A DNA stretch of 64,000 nucleotides, taken from Lingula anatina (taxonomy: Eukaryota > Brachiopoda > Lingulata > Lingulida > Lingulidae). The stretch covers positions 106,075-170,074 of the forward strand of contig NW_019775665.1 in NCBI RefSeq assembly GCF_001039355.2, read 5' to 3'. The notes under the pieces are model-generated. The model was given only the letters and a program-made list of their open reading frames with translations. It had not been told where the DNA came from and searched no databases. Below, piece after piece: positions 31,701 to 55,400 of the stretch; positions within the stretch are counted from its first letter, which is position 1, and every line of letters starts with the position of its first letter. The position numbers were made by a program, and so were the translations under genes.

Positions 31701-34536
31701 CCGAGGCCTGAGGCTGCTGAGGTGGCAGAGTCTTGACCACGCTGGGTTCTAAAGATGGCGACCTCATGGGAGAGGATGAAAACGACGAGTGGACAGAAGG
31801 TGACCTACTGATTAAATCTTTTAATGGGAGTTTGATTCCCAGCCCCTGTCCAGTCAGGGGAGACCCCGGAGTTGCTGAGGAACTGTCTTCTTTAACGCCA
31901 CTGGATTTTTGCTTTAATTTCTTTTTTAGTTTCTTTTTGATGTCTGAGTCTTTAGATTTTTCTTTCTTTTCCTTGCTTTTGTCCTTATCTTTGTTGCCCA
32001 GAGATTTGTCTTTTTTCTTCTTAATTTTGGTCCCAGTTTCTCCAGATGTAATAGTCAGTGTAGGAACCTTGGGAGCCTCAGCTGGTTTATCATCAAATTC
32101 AAATGCATAGGGATCTTTTGTAACTTTTTCTTTCTCCTTAACTTTTTCTTTCTCTTTTTCCTTTAATTTCTCCTTCTCTTTTTCCTTATCTTTCTTAGCT
32201 ACTTCCTGTTCATGTTCCATATTAGCTCTGCGAATCACCGCATCTATAGAATCGTCAACAGAAGTCCGCCATGTTGGCACTGGTGGCGGTTGTGTCTCTT
32301 GATCTGATTGGTCAGATTTATCAGCTTCTGCCATTGTTCTCTTAATAGCTGCATCAATACTGTCATCGTAATTTTGAAGCCGTGCTCTTTTTGCAACGTT
32401 AACATCCTCATCAATGACTAACATTTCAGGTTCAGGGGAATCCTCCCTAGGGGGCAGTGGTGAGCTGCTTGCTATTGGTGCTGTCTTGGTAGTTTCAGTA
32501 AGCGCTTTGGCCAGATGAGAAGACTTTGAAGCAGCTGCACTACCAGGGGAAGAGGGCGTCGTCTTCTTACTTTTACCTTCTCCCTTTGGACTTTTAGCCC
32601 TCACGGGAGATTTTGATCGAGATGGAGACTTTGGAGGCTTAGCAGTTTTGGAACTCAACATAGCCTTAACAACTTCTGAAGGTTTGGGGGTGAGTGGTGA
32701 TTTCGGCACATTAGGTGGTGGTGGTGTTGGTGAAGGAAGTGGTGCTGTCGGAACAGGAGAAGGTGGTGCTGCTTTTGTCACCACCACAGGTGGTGCTGAT
32801 GGTGCTAATGGCACCACTGGGGAAGTAAGTGGTTTCATCAATAAACTGGATTCAGGTTTGGAGGGTGTGGTAACTTCATTCTGGACCTTCTCTGCTGGAG
32901 CCTTCTCTGGGGTGGTCTCCATTTTCTCTTCTTTTCTCAGCGGCTGTGATTTGATTGGTTGTTTCTGAGGCGCTGGTGGAGTACGAGCATCTGGTAGTTT
33001 TCCATGCCGCATAGGAGAAATGAGTCCCTGGTCTGTCATGATGACATTTTTTATTTCATATCGAGAACCAAGCACTTCATCTGCCAGTCTGAAACAGGAA
33101 ACAAATGATGTTTTTTTTTTACAAACCTCTAAATCATCAGATTAATTTGACAATTGTTATTTCTATTTAAATTTATCAATTATATGAAAAGTTCTTACTA
33201 TTTGTGATACAACATGAGTATTGAACCTTTAAAATAAAGGAGATGATAAAACTACCTTTGTTTCTTTGCTGGCTGTTCTGCAGTAGGACTGGTCAACATT
33301 CTCTTCAATGTGTCTGAGCCAGCACTGCCATCTGGTGGCAAAACTTCACCATTCTGCTCACCAGGGGGAGGCACCTTCTTGGTGGGGGTCTGTGCAGGCT
33401 CTTCAAATTCTAATGCAAAAAGTTATGGATAATTCAATGATCATCTCTGTAAAAGGTATTAATAATTTTTGACTCCCATGACCATAAGATGATATCAAAG
33501 AAAAAAGTTTAAGAAATGACAACAATGAAAATCTAAAAATTCAAACCTTCAGTTAGAAATCTAAGCAACTTATACATAATATGGAGGCAAAAGTCTAATC
33601 ATGAAAAGCCGTTCAACTCACCCTCCATGTCAGGATACATCAGCGGCAGGTGGTCATCAATCGCTTCATCCCTGTTCTGCACTTGTTGACTCTTCCGCGG
33701 AGGAAACTGGAGCCTGTTTTCTTTGGGAGCAGGGAATGCTGGGATGTCATGTGCGAATACTGGTAGGTCCACATTGTTCACATACTCGTCAAGCTCACCC
33801 AGGACAATGCCAAGGTCACGGAATGCAAGGCCAAGGTCATCCAAGTTGGGTTCTGTTCTTCCAACTATAGTTGTGACAAGACCAGTATTATTACCTCAGA
33901 GTTATTATTGGGAAAAATAAGTAAAACAACATGACAATCACATACAAATGTAACCTTCTCCATCTTTTGTAAGCTGTACAATATTATATTACTTACACAA
34001 GAGAAGACTTGTTACTGGATTGGAGAAATGATCTAATTAATAAATAATTCATTATATAATTGAATAAACATTTCTTAATCTGCAATGTCTTCGACAGTTT
34101 ATATACCAAAAAGACTTAAAATGTGTAAAAACAAGTCCTGTTCTCAGTGTCATGAAAGCTCCCTCCCACACCCCACTTACACTATGCAGAGTACCTGTGT
34201 ACCATCCTCACCCCTTAAAGCACCCCCCTCCCAACCCTAAGTACCCCACCAACACCTTACCCACACCCCACTTACACTATGCAAAGTACCTGTGTACCAT
34301 CCTTACCCCTTAAAACACCCCCCTCCCAACCCTAAGTACCCCACCAACACCTTAACCACACCCCACTTACACTGCTCAGAGTATCTATGTGTAGTCCTTC
34401 CCACTTGCAGCAGGTGTCTCTCCAGCAGATCTGTCAGCAGCTCTAGAGGACTGGACTGGATGGAGTTCCAACCCATGTTCTGGCAGATCTGAGCCACGGC
34501 AACCTTCAACACACTGCGAGAATACTGGGCTGCCAT
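28714..34536 (-). CDS. TAF3: TAF3, TFIID subunit (histone fold plus PHD finger)
   Basis: Nine coding exons on the minus strand: 34536-34371, 33864-33622, 33409-33256, 33088-31561, 31188-30970, 30634-30453, 30097-29701, 29512-29412, 28858-28714 (3135 nt, 1044 residues, phase kept throughout). TAF3 pairs with TAF10 in TFIID and reads H3K4me3. Residues 1-75 form the histone fold (YSRSVLKVAVAQICQNMGW ... RYSEQFGRTEPNLDDLGLAF). The middle is disordered: Pro/Ser-rich, two SIDAxI-type motifs (SIDAAIKRTMAEA and SIDAVIRRA), and Lys/Glu-rich runs. The PHD finger (964-1017) has Cys973, Cys976, Cys988, Cys991, His996, Cys999, Cys1014 and Cys1017. Trp971 and Met985 match the methyl-lysine cage of vertebrate TAF3. 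A basic Lys/Gly tail ends the protein. Introns 1 and 8 contain tandem copies of their own 5' splice sites. Confidence 0.95.
29225..29430 (-). repeat. 53-bp tandem array copying the TAF3 exon 8 donor
   Basis: Four direct copies at an exact 53-bp step. Each has CCAATC, then (minus strand) GACTGGTATCACTG|GTAAGTTTTGATTGG or a close variant. The true exon end is 29412. Donor-like copies have their exon-type base at 29359, 29306 and 29253, all within the intron. The repeated unit takes in the last two dozen coding bases (DDWYHW) as well as the intron start. Confidence 0.9.
34161..34395 (-). repeat. 95-bp tandem array copying the TAF3 exon 1 donor
   Basis: Three direct copies at an exact 95-bp step. 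Each contains GTAAGTGGGGTG (minus strand) preceded by a version of the last 25 or so coding bases of exon 1. The true exon end is 34371 and the donor-like copies are at 34276 and 34181. The plus strand of the array is C-rich. Confidence 0.9.
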
Positions 34537-34933
34537 GATTGGATGGACACTAGTTCACAATATCTTACTTAGTTTTTTTGAGTGGTGGTCACATAATCAC
34601 ATCTTAAAGTTCAATTTTCATTCTATTTGCATTTCATTTTCTTTTACAGACATGAGATTGCCCTTTGTTGCAACTTAGTTTGGACTTTCAAGCCATCCGT
34701 CTTGTTTCTTCTTTTCACTAAAATGATAAGTTAAAGAAATTGTTTATTTTAAATTTGTGGTCTTCATATTGCTAGTATTTAAATTAGATTAACTACTAGT
34801 AGCTGTAAATGGTTATAGTCACTTATTGGGTCTAGGGTAAAATCCATAAGAGAATGCAGACAAAAATCTGCACGTAGCTGGGGTCTGATAATTAGCAAAT
34901 TTTGGTTGTATGGGAAAACACTGAACTGGTTTG

Positions 34934-34993
<60 letters not shown>

Positions 34994-35133
34994 CAGCGTT
35001 TAAGGGATGTCTATGTGTCAATCAGTCTGCAAAGTGAGGTAATTATAACTGAACTCAAGTATGCACTTTACACAAGCCATACAAATATAAATGAACACTT
35101 ATAATTTAGATAGTCTTTCTACTTGTACCTACC
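34537..35133 (-). other. TAF3 5' UTR region with a probable intron
   Basis: On the minus strand a first exon can be drawn ending at 35133 (TTCCG|GTAGGT), and a second untranslated stretch from 34717 (acceptor TTATCATTTTAG) into the ATG at 34536. The first exon would hold a short upstream ORF beginning MAGYINF. A (GA)n microsatellite lies in the intron between them. This model is inferred only from splice-site quality. Confidence 0.45.
34935..34990 (+). repeat. (GA)n microsatellite, about 27 units
   Basis: A pure (GA)n run within the presumed 5' UTR intron of TAF3, or the TAF3-ARL6 intergenic stretch. Confidence 0.95.
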
Positions 35134-35220
35134 GGAAGTTGATGTAGCCCGCCATTGCGGCACCTGCGCATTTAAAGCTTACCAAGGAATTCTGGGATAG
35201 ATTCTTCTCGAGTGCAAGTT
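35131..35220. promoter_or_regulatory. Shared TAF3/ARL6 bidirectional promoter
   Basis: Between the oppositely transcribed TAF3 and ARL6 first exons lie ACCGGAAGTT (35131-35140, ETS core GGAA) and CCCGCCATTGCGG (35148-35160, YY1-like GCCAT). Both are typical of metazoan TATA-less housekeeping promoters. The start sites are not known. The interval is short, so the two transcripts may begin within about 100 bases of each other. Confidence 0.5.
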
Positions 35221-35809
35221 TGTCGCTGTAAAGGTGATAAACCTCAGGTGTCGGCAAATTCAAACGGTGAAAGGTCGATTTATCTCGGTGAGTTTTGTTA
35301 TATGCCCTCAGTTCTTATCAGTGCTTTATTTTTCATAAGATTTACAAATAACCGACATCGGTTGAAAGCGTCTAGTTGCTATGGCCAAAATGTAATATTG
35401 ACAAGACAAACCGGCATTTGAACTTTCGTCTTCTTGAACTTGAGTTTAGAACAAATTCTTAAGACAAATATTTCTTAGTGAAATGGTGTAGCTAAAGCAC
35501 CAACGTTCAAAACCAGTAACTCCCGATCACATTCTGTTAATGTTAGGGCAAGTTTTGAACTTCACAGTTTAAGTACGTCTATTTACTGTATATATGTTGG
35601 ATTTTTTTTCATATAGCCCCGATTGAAAGTAAGTGAAGCAAGTAACATTTGGAGTATAACCATCCTAATAAACTTCATATATTTTGTTTCATTTTCCCTA
35701 TTTCAGGTTTATATCTCTGTCTGGACACAATACAAGAAAAGATTAAAAGTCACCCCTTCATAGGAAAAAGTAACTCAATAAATCCAGAAAGAGTATTAAA
35801 AGCCACAAG

Positions 35810-36373
35810 ATGGGTTTTCTGGACAGGCTGGCTCAGATGCTGGGACTGAAGAAGAAGGATGCCAAAGTACTGGTTGTAGGGTTGGACAACAGTGGGAAGT
35901 CTACTATACTAAACCACCTGAAGCCCGAGGAAGCCAAGACGGACATTGTGGCCACAGTTGGCTTCAAACAGGAAGTATTCCAAACCAAAACCTTACAATT
36001 TACAGCCTTTGATATGTCTGGGCAGGGCAGGTATCGCAGTCTGTGGGAGCACTATTACAAAGAATGCAACGGGATTATATTTGTGATTGACAGCAGTGAT
36101 AAACTGAGAATGGTTGTCGCCAAGGACGAGTTGGACACATTGTTACAACATCCAGACATCAAAGATAAAAGGACTCCGATTTTGTTCTTTGCTAACAAGA
36201 TGGACTTGCGTGATGCGCTGTCTAGTGTGAAATGTTCTCAGTTGCTGGGACTGGATATGGTAAAGGACAGAGCATGGCATATCTGTGCCAGTAATGCTAT
36301 CAGTGGTGAGGGTTTAGCTGAAGGGATAGACTGGCTGACGGAACAACTTCAGAGCATGCTAAAAGGAAAGTAA
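35810..36373 (+). CDS. ARL6: ARL6 / BBS3, Arf-like small GTPase
   Basis: A single-exon coding region of 187 residues, the normal length. ARL6 in its GTP form recruits the BBSome coat to membranes at the cilium base. Gly2 (MGFLDRL) is the usual N-terminal glycine of Arf-like proteins. The P-loop is GLDNSGKS (24-31), the switch I threonine is in VATVGF (Thr49), switch II is [18 protein letters not shown] (from 68), then NKMD (129-132) and CASNA (159-163). The sequence match to vertebrate ARL6 is strong along the whole length, including [11 protein letters not shown] and HPDIK. A 5' UTR intron is likely: donor TCTCG|GTGAGT at about 35287 and acceptor TATTTCAG ending at 35706. A poly(A) signal AATAAA lies at 36436-36441. 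The lack of introns within the coding part is unusual, since the human gene has several. Confidence 0.96.
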   Translation: MGFLDRLAQMLGLKKKDAKVLVVGLDNSGKSTILNHLKPEEAKTDIVATVGFKQEVFQTKTLQFTAFDMSGQGRYRSLWEHYYKECNGIIFVIDSSDKLRMVVAKDELDTLLQHPDIKDKRTPILFFANKMDLRDALSSVKCSQLLGLDMVKDRAWHICASNAISGEGLAEGIDWLTEQLQSMLKGK

Positions 36374-39300
36374 ATACAACAACAACGTAAAGATTTACTA
36401 GTATTTGACAATCGTGGGGTGGGATGTTTGAATCAAATAAAAATGAAACTCTGTGCTCGCAGAAATGAATAAGAAAACAGACCAGGTTTCTGTATTTTGA
36501 TAAAAATGCCTGTGCGCCTATTTCAGAATTGCACAGAAACATACTTTATCCTTTGGCACAAAAGATCTGCAACAAAAAATATGAAAGTTAACAATTTTGA
36601 AGCAGGGACTTACAGAACTACTTACAAGTGCTTTCTGGGTATTCAAGAGAATGGTATAAAGTCTCTGGAGAATGATTGATTGACTTGCAGATGTTGCAGT
36701 AATACCAACATTGGGACCATTTGATATCGTCTGAATATTGTCAGAGTCTGACAGCAGATCTTGTCTTATCATTTGAATTGGTGAACCAATGCATTTCAGT
36801 TTTAGAATAATATATCTATACATTGAGCATTAATATTCATACTGAATGGCATTGTGTGAGGAGAAAGCATTTAAAGCTAAACTGTCCACTTCAAACTAAT
36901 ATAACATAAACCATGTTAAACTGTGGTCATGAGGTAACCCATCTTCACATGAGAGCATAATATAGACCAGCTCTTAAATATGGTGTTTAAAATCTCGTAT
37001 GAGAAGGTATGTAGAGGAAATAATTGTGTGAAGGCAGTTACTGAAGCAATTATTGATAGAATTCAATGCTAGAAAATGTCAATTGCTTCATTGCATGTTT
37101 GTGGTGAATGCAATATTGGTACCCAGCACTACCTGGTTATATTCTTGGGGGAATCATTTCCTTCATATCTCATGCAATTGTAAATTAACACATTTTATTA
37201 AGACTGTATTCATGACCTCATTTCTTGTGCTGTAGTAGTAGAAGCATGAAAGTGTGGCACCTATCCCTCCCTCCCCCTAGTCACCAGCGTCCCAGTCTTA
37301 ATGGTTTGATATTTATAACATTCTTTTACTCTTTATAAGCACTTTTGTAAAATTTCTTTCTTACCTTGAAATATTTATTTTATAGTTTTAATGTAAATTA
37401 ATATAATTAATTAGTTGAGGCATTGTCTCACATGTTAATAATCAATATTTCACACTGGTCACAGGCATTAAGTCAACATTCCTGTAGTTTCCTCCTCTAC
37501 TGGGGCTCAAGTGTTTGACCACAATTACAGGTTAAAGATTAGTGGTACATGTGTCCAGAGAGGTCAGTCAGTTACTGCCCACCTAGGAATGGGAATAGCC
37601 GTCCAGATAACTTTGTCCTTAGAGTTTTATTTTTATATATAACAGGGATGTTATCACATTGAAAATCTGGGAATGTGATGAAAAATTCCCCAGCTATGAG
37701 TGGGTCACATCACCAGTTCAGATTATTTATGAATTTTAACTTAGGTAGCAGGAATTAATACAATATGGAATGAGGAAGCCAATAATAAAACTTTTTGTTT
37801 ACTAAACTATCTTTTATAACTTAGATGGAAAATAGATTTTGAAAATCATAATAAATGGATCTTAAATTTTTCTTCAGCCATTTTGTTTCGTTTTGTTGTT
37901 ACCTTCAGGCTTAAGTCCTTAAAGCAGGACTCTGATGCAATAAATCATAAATAATGAAATAATAATCTTCAAACTAATAAAAATATTTTATCAATCATTC
38001 ATCAAAGAAAATTAAGACAAATCCAGAAGTGTTGTAGAAAACTTATCTTTATTGTGTTACAAAGTCTCTCACTACATCTCTGGTTCTCACAGGTTCACCC
38101 TAGAATATACACTACTGAACTACGCTACTATACAGTGCAGGCAACTGTGTATATATGTATACAGTGTAGAGTGCAGGACACTCAGTGGACACTCAGCTAG
38201 AGTCCATGGTATATACACAACACCCCTCATCAGGTTAATGCTCTGGGTTTTTTACACTATACATTTGATGTTGGGCCAACTTGTTAAAATAATGTTTATT
38301 CTTCTTTAATTTGAAGACACCTGGTTTAAATGTGTAATGATGTTAATTTAGACATTAATTTAGACCACAATGCAAGCTCTTTGACACCACATTTGGACAC
38401 ATGCCCTGGATGGTGTAATTATCTATATACTGATATTTTAGTACAAGTTTCTTTGTCCTAATTTTTATTAGAGAGTACATGTACTTAACAAAAATGTGAC
38501 ACATTCTAATTATGATATTTGGCAATTATTTTTCTCTATTATCATGATATGTAAGTGACGTAAAAATAATTTTAAGCTGGTGAAATGATGTGATAGACTT
38601 GTCAGTACTAATTGTGTAATGCAGATTGTGACTCCCACACTATAATAAGCAGTGAATGTAAAATTCAGGAAAACTGGGTGATTTTCACAGTACACCAATA
38701 GTGTTAAAAATGTGAAGACTTCTCAAAAGTCAAAAATACTTGTAGAATAAAGATTTGTGATATTCTCACTGATATTTCTTTGCCCTAGTCTGAATTTTTT
38801 GCAATATATACATTCAGACAAAAACGCAATGATTATGTATATGAAAAAATTGAAAAACCGAACTCTGTGATAAAAAATGGGCAGCTAAATTCAAAGCAAT
38901 CAGCTGGTGCCACAAATTTCATGACATTATATATATATAATTAATAGATGTAAAATTCTATATATGAAAACATCATGCACTATATTTACATTATCACTGT
39001 GTAAACTAAAAGGGTGTGGCTTTGTATAGAAAATATACTTTAGTATTCCTCCACATTGCATATCACATGCAGGTCTGCATAATACACTTTCAGCTTTCAT
39101 AATTAATTACATATTAAAAGTTAAATGACAATTATTCTCCTATTCTGCTACATAGTGAGAACCTCTCACAAATTTCTGCATCTTTTAAATATATTAATAA
39201 TATTTTACATTTGTTCCTGCTTACTTGTTGAGATTATGCTGTTCAGCTCAGAAAGCTGATATAAACTGGCGTACAATAGAGGGTGCTACGTACATCCCCC

Positions 39301-40431
39301 CCCCCCGGTCTCTTATCTTTGATTATGAACCATTAAGTTAAATACTGAGAAGAAAACTACTCTTCTCCTTTGATATTTCAATCCCTACTTTTAACTATTC
39401 CATTTGTTAACTGGAATATAAAATAAGTGATTTCAATATATGTTCCCATTGACAAATAACATTATAACCTACAAAGGATCAAGTTTCACTATGAAATCAT
39501 TCTTGTTCTCATGCATGACCACAATCTTTTAATGTAAAACTGTGTCATTTCGTAACAGTAAGCATATAAATAGTCTCTTGCCCTGGCATTCCTCTGATCA
39601 GATTACCACTCTCCTTTCAATTCCAGCCTAAATTCTCTCATTCTCTGTAGGGAATCTAGCTAAAATTATTTAATTACTGTTTGCACTATAACATCATTGA
39701 GCTTGTACATTTGGCAGCCACTGACTTTGGCAACGAGTTGGGCAAGCATACTTGAGAGAGTGACAGAAGAGAGGATTGTGGTTGTCCAACCAGTGATACT
39801 GCATTCTCCATTGGACTTTTTCTAATGGTTGTAAACAGACCAAGTTTGCCACTCTTAGAATTTTTTGCAACCTCGTCCTTTTATGTTATATCCACTGCAG
39901 ATTAAGCTCTGTTCATAGGGCAACAAAGTGGTGAAATAATCCTCCCTCAGGTTTTTCACTTTGCTGAGGTCACGGAATCCAGCCTGAGAAATGGCAGTCA
40001 AACTGAGCTGTAAAACAGCTGTCATCTTTATGAATTGCATAACAAAGGTAGCTGTGACATCCACAGGGAGCAGAACTATCTGTGTTATTGCTCTATGGAG
40101 TCATCACATGTGAAGCCTATTTTCTGTTTTCATTTTGTATATATACTTTTGCTGCCGTCATCTTCCACAGTCTGCCATGCCTGGGGTAACCCCACCGCTC
40201 CAAAACAATTCTATGGATATATTTGTGCCACACTTCCAAACTTCACAGCTTATCCAGCCAATGAAACAATATTCATGTCTGGTAAATGCTTCCATCTCTG
40301 GTGATATTAAGTCTTTTTTGAAGACTTTACTGTCCAGTCCTTTACAAGTGAGATGTAGTTATCAATAATATATCCATATTCTGGTAGCAAACAGAAATGA
40401 ATTTTGACCTAGATATGATAACATCTACCCC
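36374..40431. other. ARL6 3' UTR, intergenic sequence and probable MAGI 3' UTR
   Basis: No further gene recognised. ARL6 should end soon after the AATAAA at 36436-36441. On the minus strand MAGI ends at 40432, and its 3' UTR may run to about 38040, where TTTATT (38047-38052) gives an AATAAA on the minus strand. The interval is AT-rich with only short open frames and a C-run (39297-39306). Confidence 0.5.
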
Positions 40432-52469
<12,038 letters not shown>

Positions 52470-55400
52470 CTGAAGAGACAGAAATATACGGTTCAGTCAC
52501 ATGCTACTTTAAAGGCGACATGCATGTAAAGCTATATACAAATTAAGTTCTATTACTTCCATAGCTTCTTTGGCTGTCATTAAACTATGCTGAAACCAGA
52601 AATAAATTAGTAAATTAGTAAAGTTATTTTTCAGCAATGACAACAATCAGTTTATATTGGCACACATAAGGCAGCAGCAACTTAGACTGTTATTTTTAAA
52701 AAAATCTGGCAGCAGAAAAGACTCCTTGGCAAGGGTCTGGTATGTGTCTCTTCTCAATCACAAACCACGACCACAACTTGATTACAGCAGAAAATTTCAA
52801 GTTTTTAGTCCTCTCGGAAAATTCACCAGCAGGTTGTCCTTTCTTGGGTTCACACTATTACAGCACAAATCAGCGTTGTACTATATCTCCCCCGCCCTTC
52901 TGGATGGCTCCTAATGGCCGACATCATGGCAGCTTTCCCAAATTTATGCATCTAAATCGCACACTTAAAATGTGGCAAAGTACTACGCCATCACGGCCAC
53001 GTGCAGTGTTACACACATTTATCAGGGGTTCAACAACATTCTCCTTTCCTGCTATTTAACTAAATGCTAGCAGCGAGAAATAAATATTTGGCTGAAAAAC
53101 AAAAATCAGTCTGCAATGTGGTTTAGTAATTGTACAAATAAACACCACAGTTTAGGACAGGGACCTCGTTCCTCCACTGCTTTCATAACGCCCTGTTTTC
53201 AGTACAATTGTCTGAGAATAAGTTTCAATACTTGGAGAAATTTGGAGAAAAAAAAGATGTTTTTATTCAACTAGGGTGCAATTTTTCACTTGGATGCATC
53301 TTGATAACAGAATGGGTGCACTGCCACTAAAATATACAGACATCTAGAATTCAGATATATTTACAATGACACCTCTTTTGAGATGACACCAATATATATG
53401 TTGACACACATATAACAAAGAGTGATAACTTTAAAGATCTACTACAATTGTTCTGGGTCTCCATCGCTCTAATGTCAAATGTCTAGCGTAAATAGCATGT
53501 TTTTGGCACACGCTACCAAGAGAACCAATCTAGGGCTAATGTGTTCAGTCGTGGCAGCAGAAATTATTTCACGTAAAAGTTAAGAGCTGGTTCATTTAGC
53601 TAAAGGAGTCAATTTTCTCTCTCTAATTCACTGGAAAAACTTCATAATTCAATATTCTTGTGAAAACACACTAGCTGGGAGATATTTTCAGATGTTTATG
53701 AAAAGGCCTTGTCAAAAAATCAGTCAAAGGAATTGATTTCCATAACTAGCTGACAGACGAAAAGGCATCTCGAGGACCTGACAAACACTGTCGACTCTCT
53801 CTCTCTCTCTCTCTCTCTATCCCTTGCTCTCCCCCCCTCCTCCTTCCTTCTCTTTCCCATCCTCCTCCCTTTCTCTCTCTCTCTCTCACTCACTCACACA
53901 CACAGCAATAAATCATCACCGTCTTCACCTACCTCTGAAGCCAACACAATCTAAAAGCCGCAAGGACATTTTTCTAAGATCCAAACAAAGAAACTGTCTC
54001 TCCTTTAACTTAAATGGCTCCTGCGTATCAGTAATCCAGCTCTCAATTTTTTCAAAGATGTCAACATTCTCAGACTGTAGCCTGAAGCCTTCACATTCCC
54101 CCAATGAAATATCTATGCAGCTGATCTATGGCCTGTGATAATTTTCCACACTGGTAATTTTGTAGATAAATCCCCCTGACATTCTATGATATTGAAACAG
54201 CCGTGCACATCAAAACTGACGTCTCCATTTTTGACGAAGTTGAAGTGATTATTTCAGACTGAGAGTATAAAATTCTTTCATGTGACTTCTTGTGTCACCA
54301 GTTGAGTGGTAATTTACAGGCAAACTAGTTTCAAAGCAATCTCCAGCAAATTTCCTCAGGAATCTTTTTATGAAAAAATAAATCCAGCATTGATTTAAAA
54401 TTCCATGTGCATACAAATAAAATTCAAGACTCCTGCAAATATCCCCAAGAATTTTTAACATGAGAATGTTATAGCTACAAAATTTTAAAATGTTCAAAAT
54501 GGGCAGACGACAATTTGACAGCAGCAGATGTCTTCATCATGTCCTGAGGCAGACTGCTACGTGTCCTGAGGATTTCTGCAGAAACAATAACTTGAAATGA
54601 TACGCTGTCTAAATCAACGGTCAACATGAAGACACTGAGTCCTACACAATTTGTGCTATAAGACAAGTGTGGTACTGAAATTACTGATAAGATATCAATC
54701 TTGACATGTCAAATCCTAACGCCATTGTTTAGAGGAAGGGAGGGGGGGGGGGGGGGTTTGTAAGACATCCTTCAGCTCAGTCCCAGTCAGGATAAGATGC
54801 ATATCTAGATATCTCAATAGAACCATGACTCCATAGTTCTCCATGCTCTGATAACTCTTATGACAAGCCTGACTTGAAGACTTCAATTAACATCTTATTC
54901 ATCCTGATTCCTTAATGGATTCTTTCTCAACAGATTTGTAAGGGCAGTTTCCCCAAAATTCAAAATCAATGCAGTATGAACAAATGCAAATTAAGACTGC
55001 TCCCATAAAACTCCACATTATAACAGCTTTGCAAAATTCCTTTGACCATTAAAAACTTCACAGACTAAAGAACAGTGTCTTATTCCATGCCCAAGTCAAA
55101 ATTCCATGCCTAAGTCAAATTAAACACAGTAACCCCTCTTTCCAGCCTGAGTCCCATACAAAAGATAGACTGTGTCCATGGAAAGGACACTACAACATCA
55201 TCTCTGTCTTCTCTGGTCTAGAAACAGGAACAGGTTCCCCCTCTTTTCTCATTAAACCTGGACCTGGCTACATAGTAATGGCCTCGGTGCATGCTAGTTT
55301 GGATATATAGAAACTGGACAATTTATTTTTAATCTTTTCTTGGCTTTAACACAGGTCAGCAGTGTATACATGAATGATTAACACAGGGACAGGGAGGGCC

